A stretch of DNA of 64,000 nt from contig CAJQUW010011280.1 of assembly GCA_907163375.1 (NCBI GenBank), forward strand, positions 558,001 to 622,000, in the 5' to 3' direction. Every line of letters starts with the position of its first letter. Position 1 is the stretch's first letter. The position numbers were made by a program, and so were the translations under genes. This document shows, piece by piece, positions 11,408-20,850 of the stretch. Origin of the DNA: Prostheceraeus crozeri (Eukaryota > Platyhelminthes > Polycladida > Euryleptidae). Under the pieces are notes generated by a model that was not told the origin of the DNA, made no database searches, and was given only the letters and a program-made list of their open reading frames with translations.

Positions 11408-12157
11408 TATTGAACATAATTATATTGACATCATTGAAAGGCAACCATTTTGTGACTTCTTAATTAACATACAGTATACGTATAATTACGAATAAGTAAT
11501 AATAACGTGAAGAGGAGTCTTCACCAAAACAAAATGCAATTCATTATGCATGTAATGATGTGTTTATAAATGTCTCAGTAAAAATTCATTTTGCACTGAT
11601 TAGGTACTTCTTGGGTTGAGAAGGTTAAACCTGATCCAATGGCCTGCGGGCTGGATTAGATAGTCGACTCCTAGTCTAATAGAAAATCTCAAATCGCTAG
11701 CGAGTGAATGCGAACAATTGAACCATTGTAAGTTTTGTTGCATTTGTTTTATTCGTCACTTTCGCAAGTAGCTTCCATGTCATATGCAGTCTACAGTATA
11801 TAGTCACTCCAAATATTTGATGACATTTTCATTGAACATTTGAATTGATGCATCTATTCCATGAGATTCAGTTGCATATTGAAAGTCCACAATATGAGTG
11901 TATGCGTGTAACCTTTAGCTCAAAGCTTTCATTGAAAAAAGTGCACCGGGCGACGCCATCGAAAAAAATATGTAAATCAACTGAACACACTTTTGATTCT
12001 CTCAAGTTTGTGTCTCTATTTCATAATCAATATTGGCAAAGAAATGTCAAAATAAAATTCATGAAGTAATGACTTGACCTGAAAGGTGCTAGGGATCTTC
12101 AGATTGAAATATTCAGATGGAGCAGATAAAGTATTTGAATTTCACATTGATAACGTA

Positions 12158-12160
<3 letters not shown>
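11408..12160. other. Non-coding stretch
   Basis: Only short chance frames are present (such as 11845-12069 plus). It ends in the AT microsatellite. Nothing is recognised. Confidence 0.4.

Positions 12161-12217
<57 letters not shown>
12161..12217. repeat. (AT)n microsatellite
   Basis: An uninterrupted run of about 28 AT dinucleotides. Confidence 0.98.
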
Positions 12218-12220
<3 letters not shown>

Positions 12221-12608
12221 GTGTTTTTCAAAAGTAGGCTACAGTAGAAAATGCTTGAAAGAAAAGCATTGTCATAATGCTATTAATTAGCTATTTCATT
12301 ATATAATTTTTTTTCACGCATGCCAAGATATCTAATATGCCTTGTATTCGTAAGGGCAAAAATTCAAACCTATGACGCGGTAATCGCAATCATAAAATAT
12401 CTCATCATCTCCAGTGTTTTGTTTTCAATATTTCAATACTACAACAAATGAAATTCTACCGATCTTGAGAAGTCGAATAAAATAACTATCCAACTATCAA
12501 AAAAAAAATTATTAGGAAAAAAAGTGTAAACAAAATTTTGTTTCCAGTAGTGTTCGGAGAAGGAATAAAGAAAGACCACATCATGCCTCCGCGCGCGCCG
12601 CGCCCCTC

Positions 12609-12764
12609 ATGGCAAGACGCGTCGTCTGTCGTCAACACAAGACAGGGAAGGCGAAGAAGAAAACATCCAAACATCCCTTCACCTTCAACCCTTTGTTAAT
12701 CCAGCTCCCCATCGAGACCATCGAGAAGCTTTCTGACGATGGCCTAGAGAGCCTGAAAAATTAA
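12609..12764 (+). CDS. Small basic ORF of 51 codons in a GC-rich island
   Basis: An ATG frame starts MARRVVCRQHKTGKAKKK and continues FNPLLIQLPIETIEKLSDDG before ending at TAA ahead of an A-rich tract. The N-terminus is strongly basic. The stretch LPIETIEKLSDDGLESLKN faintly recalls the start of an F-box (LPxExxxxI), but it is far too short to claim one. The surrounding 180 bp are much richer in G+C and CpG than the neighbourhood. It lies immediately left of a mariner remnant read from the other strand. It could be an exon, part of another element or chance. Confidence 0.2.
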   Translation: MARRVVCRQHKTGKAKKKTSKHPFTFNPLLIQLPIETIEKLSDDGLESLKN

Positions 12765-12839
12765 AAAAGTATTAACATTAAAACAACTAACCAATTGTTT
12801 TTTGTTGCTTCCTAACACAAAAAAAAAAAAAAAATAATA

Positions 12840-13700
12840 ACCAAGGGGCCCTATTCCACATATCAAAAAATTAATCAACTAAACGTTGCAAAATTTTCAC
12901 AGACAAAAATGTCTCAAAATGTCCACCATGATGTTCGGCACATGTCCTCGTTCTTCGGGCCACACTGTCTGCATAAGTTCTCATAAGTTCCTGTCTGTCT
13001 ACAGGCTTTGACTTGATCTGGCGAGTGTGATGTAGAGCGAGAGAGTTTGGTGTGTGTGACTTTTCGCGTCCGTACCTTTCTCACTAACCAAAAAAAAAAG
13101 AAAAAGTCCATAGAGGTTAGATCGGAGAGGATCAAAGGCCAAAGGATGCTATCCACCGATCCACGACCACTTTCCTGGTAAAGTCCTCACACCTAGCTTT
13201 CTCACGCAAAATGCCCAAATGCCAAAGTGACGAAAGTCTGAAATTACAGCTCCGTGGAATTGTTCAATGACTGGAATCTCAGGAATTGGCCACTTTGGGG
13301 AGGAAAGGGTACAAGATTCAGTTCTCACACTTTCAAAAAATAAAAATGCCTAATCAACAACACGTGCTTGACATACCGGCCTAGACGGTTAAGCCAGGCT
13401 GGTTCAGCTCATTTGTTGATACATGTGCGATTTTCAGGAACCAGTAGACACAGTTATTTCTATTTACGTGACCTGATAGTTTGGAAACTTGCTCGTCAGA
13501 CCACTCTAACTGTCAAGCAAATCTGGGTTCCCCGATTTTCCGACAACATGAGCACAGCAAACTGCAAGCAAGCGTTTCCGTCATCCGGTAGAAAGGGTGC
13601 TGCACAGTCTGGTCGGTATGGTTTTCAACTCAACTTTCCTCACAGTCTCCCAAACTATGCTTTCGAATGTCCTCCAACATGAGGGCTCTTCTTGTTGCTT
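12840..13700 (-). pseudogene. Decayed mariner-like transposase
   Basis: On the minus strand, shifted frames contain in order EWSDEQVSKLSGHVNRNNC plus VYW, then ELNQPGLTV followed by AGMSS, then SDLTSMDFFFF. These match the Tc1/mariner catalytic region (FSDEAxFxLSGxVNRxNxRxW, ELxxPxVTVWxAxSS, PPRSPDLTPxDFFLW). The piece nearest 13690, reading RKKATRRALMLEDIRKH, may be the helix-turn-helix part. Many stops and shifts show it is long dead. The left end near 12843 reads aaggggccctattccaca and may be the terminal repeat, but I could not find its partner near 13.7-14 kb. Confidence 0.7.
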
Positions 13701-14732
13701 TCTTTCGACTTTGAAACTGAAATTGGGCCACTAGCTCCTCGTTTCGTTTATAGTTGTTTGAAACGACGAGGCCCTCTGATCGGTCATTCTCTACCTACCG
13801 AACTTTTCAAAATTATCTCGAATGCCGATAAATAAGCAAAATCTTGATGAGGATTGCTGTGAAAGCCATCTCTCCCATTCCATTCGCACCTTTCAGCATC
13901 GTTGTTTTTTCCAAAAAGGATTTTCCCAAATTCTTTTCTTTTCTTTCAAATCTTTTGACTTGAAATTACAGAGCAAAATCAAAAAAGCAAAAAAGCTTTT
14001 ACTTGTTTCACTTCAAACAAAAAAAACCAGTTTTGATTCAATCAAAATAATCATTGAACATATCCGATGTATCAATGTCAGATTGGAGCTATATCCCATG
14101 ATTTGATAATTCAAAAAAGCAATGGAATTGTGGTGCACTACTCTTCAATCCTTTAGAAGTGATAGTCAACTTACTTCGCTCATGTTGGACATGTCATGAT
14201 AATGATGGATGATCCATCGACTGAAATCCATGAAATTCGCCCAATACAACGGTCCAACATATTCCTCTGAGGGCAAAATCAAACTGTGATAGACTTGAAT
14301 ACTATATAGTCTATATAGCCCACCAACACCCTCACTACTTACCTCACCCTTAGATATTATAAAGCGTAAAGCGAACTATTCGTCGTCTTCTCCTTTGTTC
14401 TATTCATTTGGAATACACGATCTTTGATTTATGAATGATCATTAATTCATTTAGGTTTGAGTGCAGTGATTTCGATTTAGAATTGAATTTACGTGATACG
14501 TTCAAGCGATTTTCGATTCATTATTTCACTTGTCGAAATTCATTATGATTCATTTTTTCGCATTAGAATTCGCATTATGACTTTCAAGAAAGACATCATT
14601 AGACTTAATTATGGGATGCTCTAATCTGCAACCAAAATGAATCAGATCTCATGCTGATTCAGAGACGTCGATGAAAGAGACACTTGACGGCATTGCTGGA
14701 CGATTAAAGACATCACGAGAATCATTGGCTAA
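13701..14732. other. AT-rich stretch with weak coding-like pieces
   Basis: A 94-codon plus frame (13822-14106) is lysine- and phenylalanine-rich and unconvincing. At 14175-14283 the minus strand has 36 open codons (containing PSEEYVGPLYWANFMDFSRW) ending exactly at a GTAAGT donor and preceded by an AG, which would suit an exon. The plus strand is open over the same bases, so the call is unsafe. Nothing else is recognised. Confidence 0.25.
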
Positions 14733-15181
14733 CCGGTAACCAACAAAGGTGATCGAGTCCGGCAGGAAGAGGTGTACACCAGAAATCGGAGATTGTTTCA
14801 CAGGAACTCTGCCACGACCGACAGAGCATCAAGCATCATCAACAAACTTTTTACACAATCAAACTTAACACTCGGCAGAGTGAATCGTACTATCCGTCAA
14901 TCTACCAGATATGATCAAGATCTATACCAAGAAGGATCATACAATAAAAAGAGATATCAAAAGAAAGTCTCAGTTGCTCCAATAAAGTTACTGTAAGTCT
15001 CACAAGGAAAAATCGCCGGTCTGGTGAACTGATGAGTAACACTGAAGAGACCTTCAAAGAACAAGTTCGATACTGCGGAAACCGAACCGAACGTAAGATC
15101 CGACATCAATGTACTAAAAGCGTGAAAACGATCCTCCAACTGAAGGAGAATCCCCGAATCATTTTTGAAAAACCATTTTAA
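14733..15181 (+). other. Unassigned plus-strand coding-like patch
   Basis: Two plus-strand open stretches, 14733-14996 and 14990-15181, have strikingly protein-like composition: the first includes RASSIINKLFTQSNLTLGRV and a basic tail, the second NTEETFKEQVRYCGN and KTILQLKENPRIIFEKPF. I recognise no family. Coding-like bases continue in scattered pieces to about 15.6 kb on one strand or the other. This may be a decayed mobile or virus-derived gene or a rapidly evolving host exon. The minus-strand frame at 14957-15211 covers the second stretch and is probably its shadow. Confidence 0.3.
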
Positions 15182-15743
15182 CAAAAGGGACGCTGGGGTA
15201 TTGGAATCCATTATTGTTGGGGTCGAATCGAATACTCAGGTTATAAAAAAAAAATTGATGAGAAAGTACAAATGAGAGACTTACTTCATGGAGTGACTCC
15301 CTACCTTCACACATGAAAAAAGTGGATTAAACGTAATTCAAGTGATAATCAAGTTAACCGCTCGAAACTGGCCCATCAATCCCCTGGAAAACTGGCCATC
15401 GATTCCCCCGGTCCTCAACTTCATCGAAAATTGCAATCTTCATTGTCCTTCTTCCGAAAGTGATTCATTGTCGTTCTTGAATGAGTGATCTTCTTCGGAA
15501 CATCTTCCAAAATTCTGTCGGCGATTGGTAAGATTCATGCCATCTGTCAATCCAAGTAAAGTTTGATATCTTCCTGCATCCAACAAATATTTGATAAATG
15601 AGTTATCCTACCAAAATCCTACATCATTGATCTTTGAACATCATGTTTCTATGAAATAAATGATTTTTTCTGACAATCTCGTTCTGATGGATATTTTGAA
15701 AATTTATGTATTTCAATAAAATAAATGATTTTGATAACTATGG

Positions 15744-15766
15744 TATATATATATATATATATATAT
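15744..15766. repeat. (TA)n tract at the left edge of the Penelope element
   Basis: An uninterrupted TA run that begins where the element's 3' tail ends (minus strand: ...tttctttcaa then (TA)n). A matching tract lies at the other end of the element. Confidence 0.95.
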
Positions 15767-15795
15767 TGAAAGAAAAAACAACTATGTTTCTATCA

Positions 15796-15840
15796 ACCGA
15801 ACATGTTTCGGAATGTAATGATCATTCCATCTTCAGCGGT
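15796..15840 (-). ncRNA. Minimal type I hammerhead ribozyme motif of a Penelope element
   Basis: Read 5' to 3' on the minus strand: stem I ACCG, core CTGAAGA (fits CUGANGA), one extra T, stem II GGAATG with loop ATCATTA and CATTCC, then GAAA, a two-base-pair stem III A-C/G-T around AT, cleavage triplet GTT, and the stem I return CGGT. All helices are exactly complementary and all core positions fit the hammerhead consensus, apart from the extra base before stem II. The very short stem III lies in a self-complementary AACATGTT, which would favour action as a dimer. Hammerheads of this minimal kind are known from Penelope-like elements; placement 130 nt after the stop codon fits. Confidence 0.8.
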
Positions 15841-15970
15841 ACAGGAATCCGATAAAACAACAGAAGTAAGCTTATATACAGATCAGCGTAAAATGCAAGA
15901 ACCGATATCCATCAAATATGACGTGTAAAACTATGATGCTATGTGCAGGCGAAAAATGACGTCATGAAAA

Positions 15971-17917
15971 TCACAAATTCAAGTGCAAGGGCACTGAGCC
16001 ATTCCTTTCATTAGATAGCAAATCGATATTTTCTTTCAGAAGAATAGACTCCAAGATAAGAGGATAGGCTGATGCACCGATAATAGAGAAATTTTCAGCT
16101 TTAGGATGGTGCTCATGTAAAGAGATTTCAGTGGCTACGGGATAGGCTTTCAAATGCTCGCTGATTCGAGTGGCTAAGGGGCGCTTGGTTGCACCAATGT
16201 ATCGCATTGGACAGCGATTACAAGTATACAAATATGTAACATTCGATTTCAAGCCAAACGAAATGCGATCTTTGTTATTGAAATGGTTCAAAACTTTATT
16301 GGTTTTGAAAGCCAAGTAAATTTTCACATTCAGCAATTTCTCATTCAACTCGTTTATGCGTCTTTTAAGTTGCTTATGTTTGCTATCTATGAAAGGGATG
16401 GACCAGTACACCTTATCCACTTCAGTAGTGGTTGAGGCATTTTGCGAATTTTCAAACTTGGTTACCACATTTCTTTTTATTTTGTCTATAAATTGCGAAT
16501 CATAGCCGTTTTTCAGAAACATTGATTTGATGCGTTCACACGCTATTCTGAAATTCTCTCTATTGGAGCAAATTCTGTATGCTCTCGGAAATAGGGAACG
16601 CATAGCAGCGATTTTATAAGTAGAGGGAGAACATGAAGAGGCAGGTATGTAGATACCTGTATTGGTTTCTTTAATGTGATGGCCAATATCAAATGCACCA
16701 TCAAAAATGCTGACAACAGTGTCAAGAAATATGAGACTCTCATTCTGGCCTAATTCCATCGTAAATTTTAAATTTTCCTCAACCGAATTGAGGAACTCGA
16801 AAAAATGCTTACAATCCTTTTCAGTGCGAAAGATCGCAAAGCAGTCATCTACATATCTAGTGTAGAAAAGGGGAAGATGAGTAAGTTCTGAAAAACGGCT
16901 TTCTACAAGATTCATGGCAAACGCAGCCATGGTGGGAGCCAGCTTCGAGCCCATTGGCATGCCATCAATTTGGTAAAACAGTTTCTCATTAAAAGAGAAT
17001 AAAATGTTAGTACATGCTATTTCTAATAAACTTTTCAAAGCTGGTTTGGAGATAGAACAGTGCTCAAAATCAATTAACGACAAAATGTGATCAATCGTCT
17101 TGTTGACAGGAATCGACGTAAAGAGATTCGATACATCAAAGCTAACTAATTTGCAATTTTTCAAATCCGGAATATTGAGATGCTTTAACTTTTCAACAAA
17201 CAGAAAAGTATCAGTAACACTATATTGCCTAGGGATGAAGGGCTTCAGCAAATTATCCAACCAACCCGACAAATTGGAGAGATAAGAATTTCTCATATTT
17301 AGAATGGGACGATACGGAGGATTGTTGATATTTTTGTGGACTTTCGGGAGTCCGTACAACCTCGCGGGTCGAGAACCAACAGATTTGAGTTTATCAATGA
17401 TATCATTGTTTAAAAGCTTCTTTGACTTCAAACTTTGGAGCTTGCGATTAAATCTGTCCTCTTCAAGAATGAACGGATCTTTTTTCGAACGTTTATCATA
17501 CTTGTAGGGATTGAATTTGGAATTGTCTTCTAAAATTCTATCAATCTTTTCGACGTAAGAAGAGCGATCTTCAATGAAAACGCCATTACTTTTGCCAAAG
17601 CGACAGACAACAATCGTTTTATTTTGAACTAGCTTACGTAGAGATTTGAAATGTTTGGACCATTTCATCGAAAACGTTTGTTTCGAGAAGTAATTTTTGA
17701 AAATGCCTCTGAATTTACAGATGAAATCATCATCAAAGGAAACATGCCTTTTGATTCTATGAATAAGACTTTCAGCCTCCGCTTTCTGAATATTCATGTT
17801 GAATTTTTGTTGGGGCAGTGACATCGATATCCCAAGAGAAAGAAGTTCTTCTTCTTCCTTCGACAGCCTATAGGAAGAAACATTGACTATAGAAGTCACA
17901 TTCTTCGTCGATTCCAT
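15971..17917 (-). CDS. Penelope-like reverse transcriptase with GIY-YIG endonuclease
   Basis: This 648-residue protein copies element RNA into DNA at a nicked target. Residues 1-180 form the lysine-rich N-terminal part. The reverse transcriptase follows: RPARLYGLPKVHK at 183-195, motif A SFDVSNLFTSIP with catalytic Asp261, motif B GMPMGSKLAPTMAAFAM at 319-335, and motif C YVDD at 355-358. A basic, helical linker (about 500-550) leads to the GIY-YIG nuclease: TYLYTCNRCPMRYIG at 561-575, then Arg584 and Glu623. Two cysteines (566, 569) between the GIY and YIG parts, with His588 and His601, match the CCHH finger of endonuclease-bearing Penelope elements. The length is usual for the family. The ATG is chosen because an in-frame TAA lies eight codons upstream. 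There is no internal stop. Confidence 0.95.
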   Translation of the reverse strand: MESTKNVTSIVNVSSYRLSKEEEELLSLGISMSLPQQKFNMNIQKAEAESLIHRIKRHVSFDDDFICKFRGIFKNYFSKQTFSMKWSKHFKSLRKLVQNKTIVVCRFGKSNGVFIEDRSSYVEKIDRILEDNSKFNPYKYDKRSKKDPFILEEDRFNRKLQSLKSKKLLNNDIIDKLKSVGSRPARLYGLPKVHKNINNPPYRPILNMRNSYLSNLSGWLDNLLKPFIPRQYSVTDTFLFVEKLKHLNIPDLKNCKLVSFDVSNLFTSIPVNKTIDHILSLIDFEHCSISKPALKSLLEIACTNILFSFNEKLFYQIDGMPMGSKLAPTMAAFAMNLVESRFSELTHLPLFYTRYVDDCFAIFRTEKDCKHFFEFLNSVEENLKFTMELGQNESLIFLDTVVSIFDGAFDIGHHIKETNTGIYIPASSCSPSTYKIAAMRSLFPRAYRICSNRENFRIACERIKSMFLKNGYDSQFIDKIKRNVVTKFENSQNASTTTEVDKVYWSIPFIDSKHKQLKRRINELNEKLLNVKIYLAFKTNKVLNHFNNKDRISFGLKSNVTYLYTCNRCPMRYIGATKRPLATRISEHLKAYPVATEISLHEHHPKAENFSIIGASAYPLILESILLKENIDLLSNERNGSVPLHLNL

Positions 17918-18023
17918 TTTAGTAGGGGTTTGCTGATTTTTTTAAACTACTCAACTTCTTGGCATGAATTTTCGAAATACGACTTTTGACTTTGATCAAC
18001 GTATGGTCAATAATTGATTGAGC

Positions 18024-18031
<8 letters not shown>

Positions 18032-18059
<28 letters not shown>
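18032..18059. repeat. (TA)n tract at the right edge of the Penelope element
   Basis: An uninterrupted TA run next to the element's 5' leader, mirroring the tract at its 3' end. The minus-strand frame through it at 17996-18208 encodes a meaningless IYIYIY run. Confidence 0.95.
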
Positions 18060-18063
<4 letters not shown>

Positions 18064-18615
18064 GAGTAAGTAGAAAGAGTGTCGACTCAAAAAAGTGTCT
18101 GTATACAGTGAAAACTTTTATATGAAAAGATTCAGTTTTTTGCGGAGATAGCGTTCTTGCGGTCCAAAAAAATATTTGAGCAGTTTTTAAAAACTTAAAA
18201 TTTTGCAAATTTGTATACTACCGAGATGAAGCTCCTTTATAAGTAGTATGAAGCAAGTTGGATATCAAAAGGAATAAAATTCTGCTAACAAATTAAGCTG
18301 ATTGTCAAAAGAAATTCATGAGCTGCATTATAATGCAAATCTTCATAAAATTTCAAGTTTGTAATTCGATTTCCATTGGTATAATTACTTTTACGATTCA
18401 CTCAAATCTAAATAGTATTGCGGACACATTTTCATATTTTCAGTTAATTGTGATCGCATTGTCAGAAGTTATTTTATTTTGCTCTTCCAATGGCAGTTAG
18501 TCATAGCTTGTATGATCACGCTCAAGAAAGTGCTCTAATTGATAAGGTCATGTATTAAAGTGATAGTAACCCATCGGATTGCTAATTTAACAAATTATAT
18601 TACCTCTCCACACAG

Positions 18616-18813
18616 GTTGACATGACACGGAGAATTTGTAAAATGCTATTATTCCTGCTGTTTTGCTATCACGAGCAGTCAAATGTGATAACTCCAAAAG
18701 TGCAAAAATTTGCATATTTCACATGTGTTGCTGGTTCTCATTCGAGTTCATTAAATAAAATCAAAACTGTATACAAAAGGGGATTCAATTATTGGCGATG
18801 CTACTCTACCTAA
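18616..18813 (+). CDS. Candidate small secreted peptide, 63 residues
   Basis: An ATG frame from 18622 begins MTRRICKMLLFLLFCYHEQS, a plausible signal peptide (basic start, then a leucine/phenylalanine core). It continues with a short tail holding two cysteines and a Lys-Arg pair (VYKRGFNYWRCYST) before TAA. A strong splice acceptor, a pyrimidine-rich tract ending cacag, lies at 18601-18615, just before the ATG, as expected for a 5' UTR intron. I know no matching family. Chance is possible at this length. Confidence 0.25.
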   Translation, partial: VDMTRRICKMLLFLLFCYHEQSNVITPKVQKFAYFTCVAGSHSSSLNKIKTVYKRGFNYWRCYST

Positions 18814-19314
18814 TGTACTCGTACTTACTCTATGATCCGAGATCGCAAATTTCTTATCACATATCCAAGAGACAGCTCATCATTTCAACTGGGAACGAAC
18901 CAAAAGTTTGAATACATCTCAAAATCGCCATAGACGGCTGTTCATAGCAGCATGGTGTTCTAACAATAATTCCATCTATCGCCATATTGATCTTGATAAT
19001 TCTATGTTCACCTTCGTCAACAGTTAGTGTAATTAGGATAGCCACATTTTTAATTTCTTTTATCAGCACATAAGGTACACAGGACTATAATAGCATAGTT
19101 TCCTCATTTTCATAGAAACTTCAATATAATGTTTTGAAATCCCTCTATCACCTTGTTGCCTGATGACGTATTGCGAAAAAAAAATCATTGAGAAAAATAT
19201 TTCCATTTTCTCTACTTTTTCACATGAATCTTTTTAAAAGTGCATATAGTTAATCCTTTTTCTCTTTAGCGTTGACTGATTAAATAATATTGACGATCAT
19301 GCTCGTTCAGTTTA

Positions 19315-19539
19315 CTAAGTCACACTCCCGCCTCCTTGAATCAGTTGTTCTGAATTTGTAATATGTGGTGAATGATGATTGATCGTGTCTCTAATTTCAT
19401 TTTCAAAACTAAGGCTATTACCCTCGTCCTTCTGAAGTTGTAAGACAGATTTTAAAAGAGTTGACGAATCAGTCATTGTAGCAGCTTTTGGTGTATCATT
19501 AGTCTGTTTTAATCGCGCATTAAAATCAGTTACTATCAT
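19315..19539 (-). CDS. Candidate terminal exon, hydrophilic product
   Basis: The minus frame includes NARLKQTNDTPKAATMTDSS and LQLQKDEGNSLSFENEIRDT, then stops. The composition is that of a disordered intracellular tail rather than a chance AT-rich frame. The same frame is open upstream to about 19610 and reads a hydrophobic stretch (ECSIIVLMIVTDF) that could be a membrane segment. A branch-point-like ctgac and a TTGTTCTTATGATAG acceptor precede it at about 19522. The relation to the short ATG exon at 19686-19768 is unproven because the simplest splice would be out of phase. Confidence 0.25.
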   Translation of the reverse strand: MIVTDFNARLKQTNDTPKAATMTDSSTLLKSVLQLQKDEGNSLSFENEIRDTINHHSPHITNSEQLIQGGGSVT

Positions 19540-19685
19540 AAGAACAATTATTGAGCATTCGAGTGTCAGCAGTGTTGTAAAGGAGCCGTTAGTCGGGGTT
19601 TGTACAGAGAGGTCTTATGTTGTTGTCTTCTCACTGCACCTTAGACACGCCCAATACAACGAGGTTTCTCTAAATAAATACTTAC

Positions 19686-19768
19686 TGCCTCCTACTAGAA
19701 TTCCCGCATAAAGATGATTGTCTTGGCAGGCAATAATTAAGATTCGTTATGATATCATTTTCTGCCAT
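19686..19768 (-). CDS. Candidate first coding exon, 27 codons
   Basis: The minus strand has AAAATGG, a good start context, opening a frame MAENDIITNLNYCLPRQSSL that runs to CA before a GTAAGT donor. An in-frame TAG lies just upstream of the ATG. No partner exon is certain; the nearest downstream open frame is at 19315-19539. Confidence 0.25.
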
Positions 19769-20325
19769 TTTCCGGGTCTAATATTTCCTTGCTTGTCTGC
19801 GTACAGACACATATCCAGTTACGTGCATCTAATTGTAGAGGCTAAGGAAAGGATAAACAGCATTTTCATCCATGAAGACTGTCCCGTTAGTGAAGAACAT
19901 TTGATCTGATAATAAACACTATCATTCACAATATGATGGTGCAAGTACCGGTAGAAAACTATTCAAATTCATATACAGAGAAATGACTTTAACGAGTATA
20001 AAGCCACCTAAATAATCGCACAAAGATATTTTAGAACGATATTAGTAAATCAATGCAATGTGACATGAAAACAGGGACTATTATTGCATTCTTTGTTAAC
20101 AATGAAAACTAAGCTAGGTAAAACAGGCTAGATAACTCTACTAAAGTAGCCTACTATAATCATTACATTGATGTTTTATGGTGGTGCTAATTTGAATTTC
20201 ATTGTGGAATCATAGAATTACTGTCGATGCATTTTCTGAATAAACTGTGTTGTCGAAAGTCATAACCTAAGCATCAATATTGATGTAACTTGCAAATAGG
20301 CCCACTAATGACTCATTGAGATAAT

Positions 20326-20850
20326 AACAATAATAATAATAATACTTTATTCGTCAGTTACAAAGGGTGGTAATGACAGAGGCGGGGTGACAATATCATG
20401 AGTACATCGAAAATTTCACAAAACTGTTATTATACAAAGCAAGTCGCCTATTCAAAGGTCGTAAAACCCGTGAATGTCTCACACCACTTTGGTTTTTTCT
20501 CAATACAAAAAATTCCGATAAGGGATGATTTTCTTTCGCACATGAAATCTCTTTTATAATCCGAATACAAGTCTTGTCAAGTCTGCTTTGCAGACTGGGA
20601 ATGTCATTGACTTTTGCCCATCTTTGGGCAACACGATCTAGCTGAACAAGTTTTTTCAAGTTTGTCTTTGAAACATCACAAATGGCTGGCCAGCAAAAAG
20701 ACATGTGACAATACACAGGAGACGTATAAGCCTGCCAAACAACACTGCCGCGGTTAGAATTACATTTCAGGCGTTTTACTATTGACATTGCCCGACAGCA
20801 CCTATTATACAGTCCGCTAAACTGTTTATCCCATTTCGCATCATGATGAA
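20326..20850 (-). pseudogene. LINE 3' end with reverse transcriptase C-terminus
   Basis: The minus strand reads KWDKQFSGLYNRCCRAMSIV, then VVWQAYTSPVYCHMSFCWPA, and ends VRHSRVLRPLNRRLALYNNS with a terminal SFVKFSMYS. This is the C-terminal tail of a non-LTR reverse transcriptase of the CR1/L2/Crack kind, including the conserved HPL..FFVLR region. After the stop com about 70 nt of 3' UTR, then ACGAATAAAG and a (TAT)n-like microsatellite tail (20326-20345 on the plus strand), the usual 3' terminus of these LINEs. The copy is 5'-truncated near 20850. The last 130 codons are open. Confidence 0.85.

Larger units (their letters stand above)
15767..18031 (-). mobile_element. Penelope-like retrotransposon, apparently intact ORF
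   Basis: The element reads on the minus strand as a short 5' leader of about 114 bp, one uninterrupted 648-codon frame, a 3' region of 130 bp, a hammerhead ribozyme motif and a 29-bp tail. I set its limits at two (TA)n tracts, 15744-15766 and 18032-18059, which look like an insertion into, or capture of, a TA microsatellite. Penelope-like elements typically have pseudo-LTRs carrying hammerheads at both ends. Here only the 3' copy is seen, so the 5' end is either truncated or of a type without the repeat. The open frame suggests recent activity. Confidence 0.85.

Noticed and set aside
12725-12775. Hammerhead-like ctgacgatggcctagagagcc followed by tgaaa
   Set aside because: Stem II pairs, but an extra T precedes GAAA and the supposed stems I and III are only A/T runs. 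It also overlaps the small ORF.
14957-15211. 84-codon minus-strand frame
   Set aside because: Antisense to a more protein-like plus frame; probably its shadow.
16543-17507. Short frames inside the Penelope ORF region
   Set aside because: Shadows of the 648-codon reverse transcriptase frame.
17996-18208. 70-codon minus frame with IYIYIY
   Set aside because: It translates the TA microsatellite.
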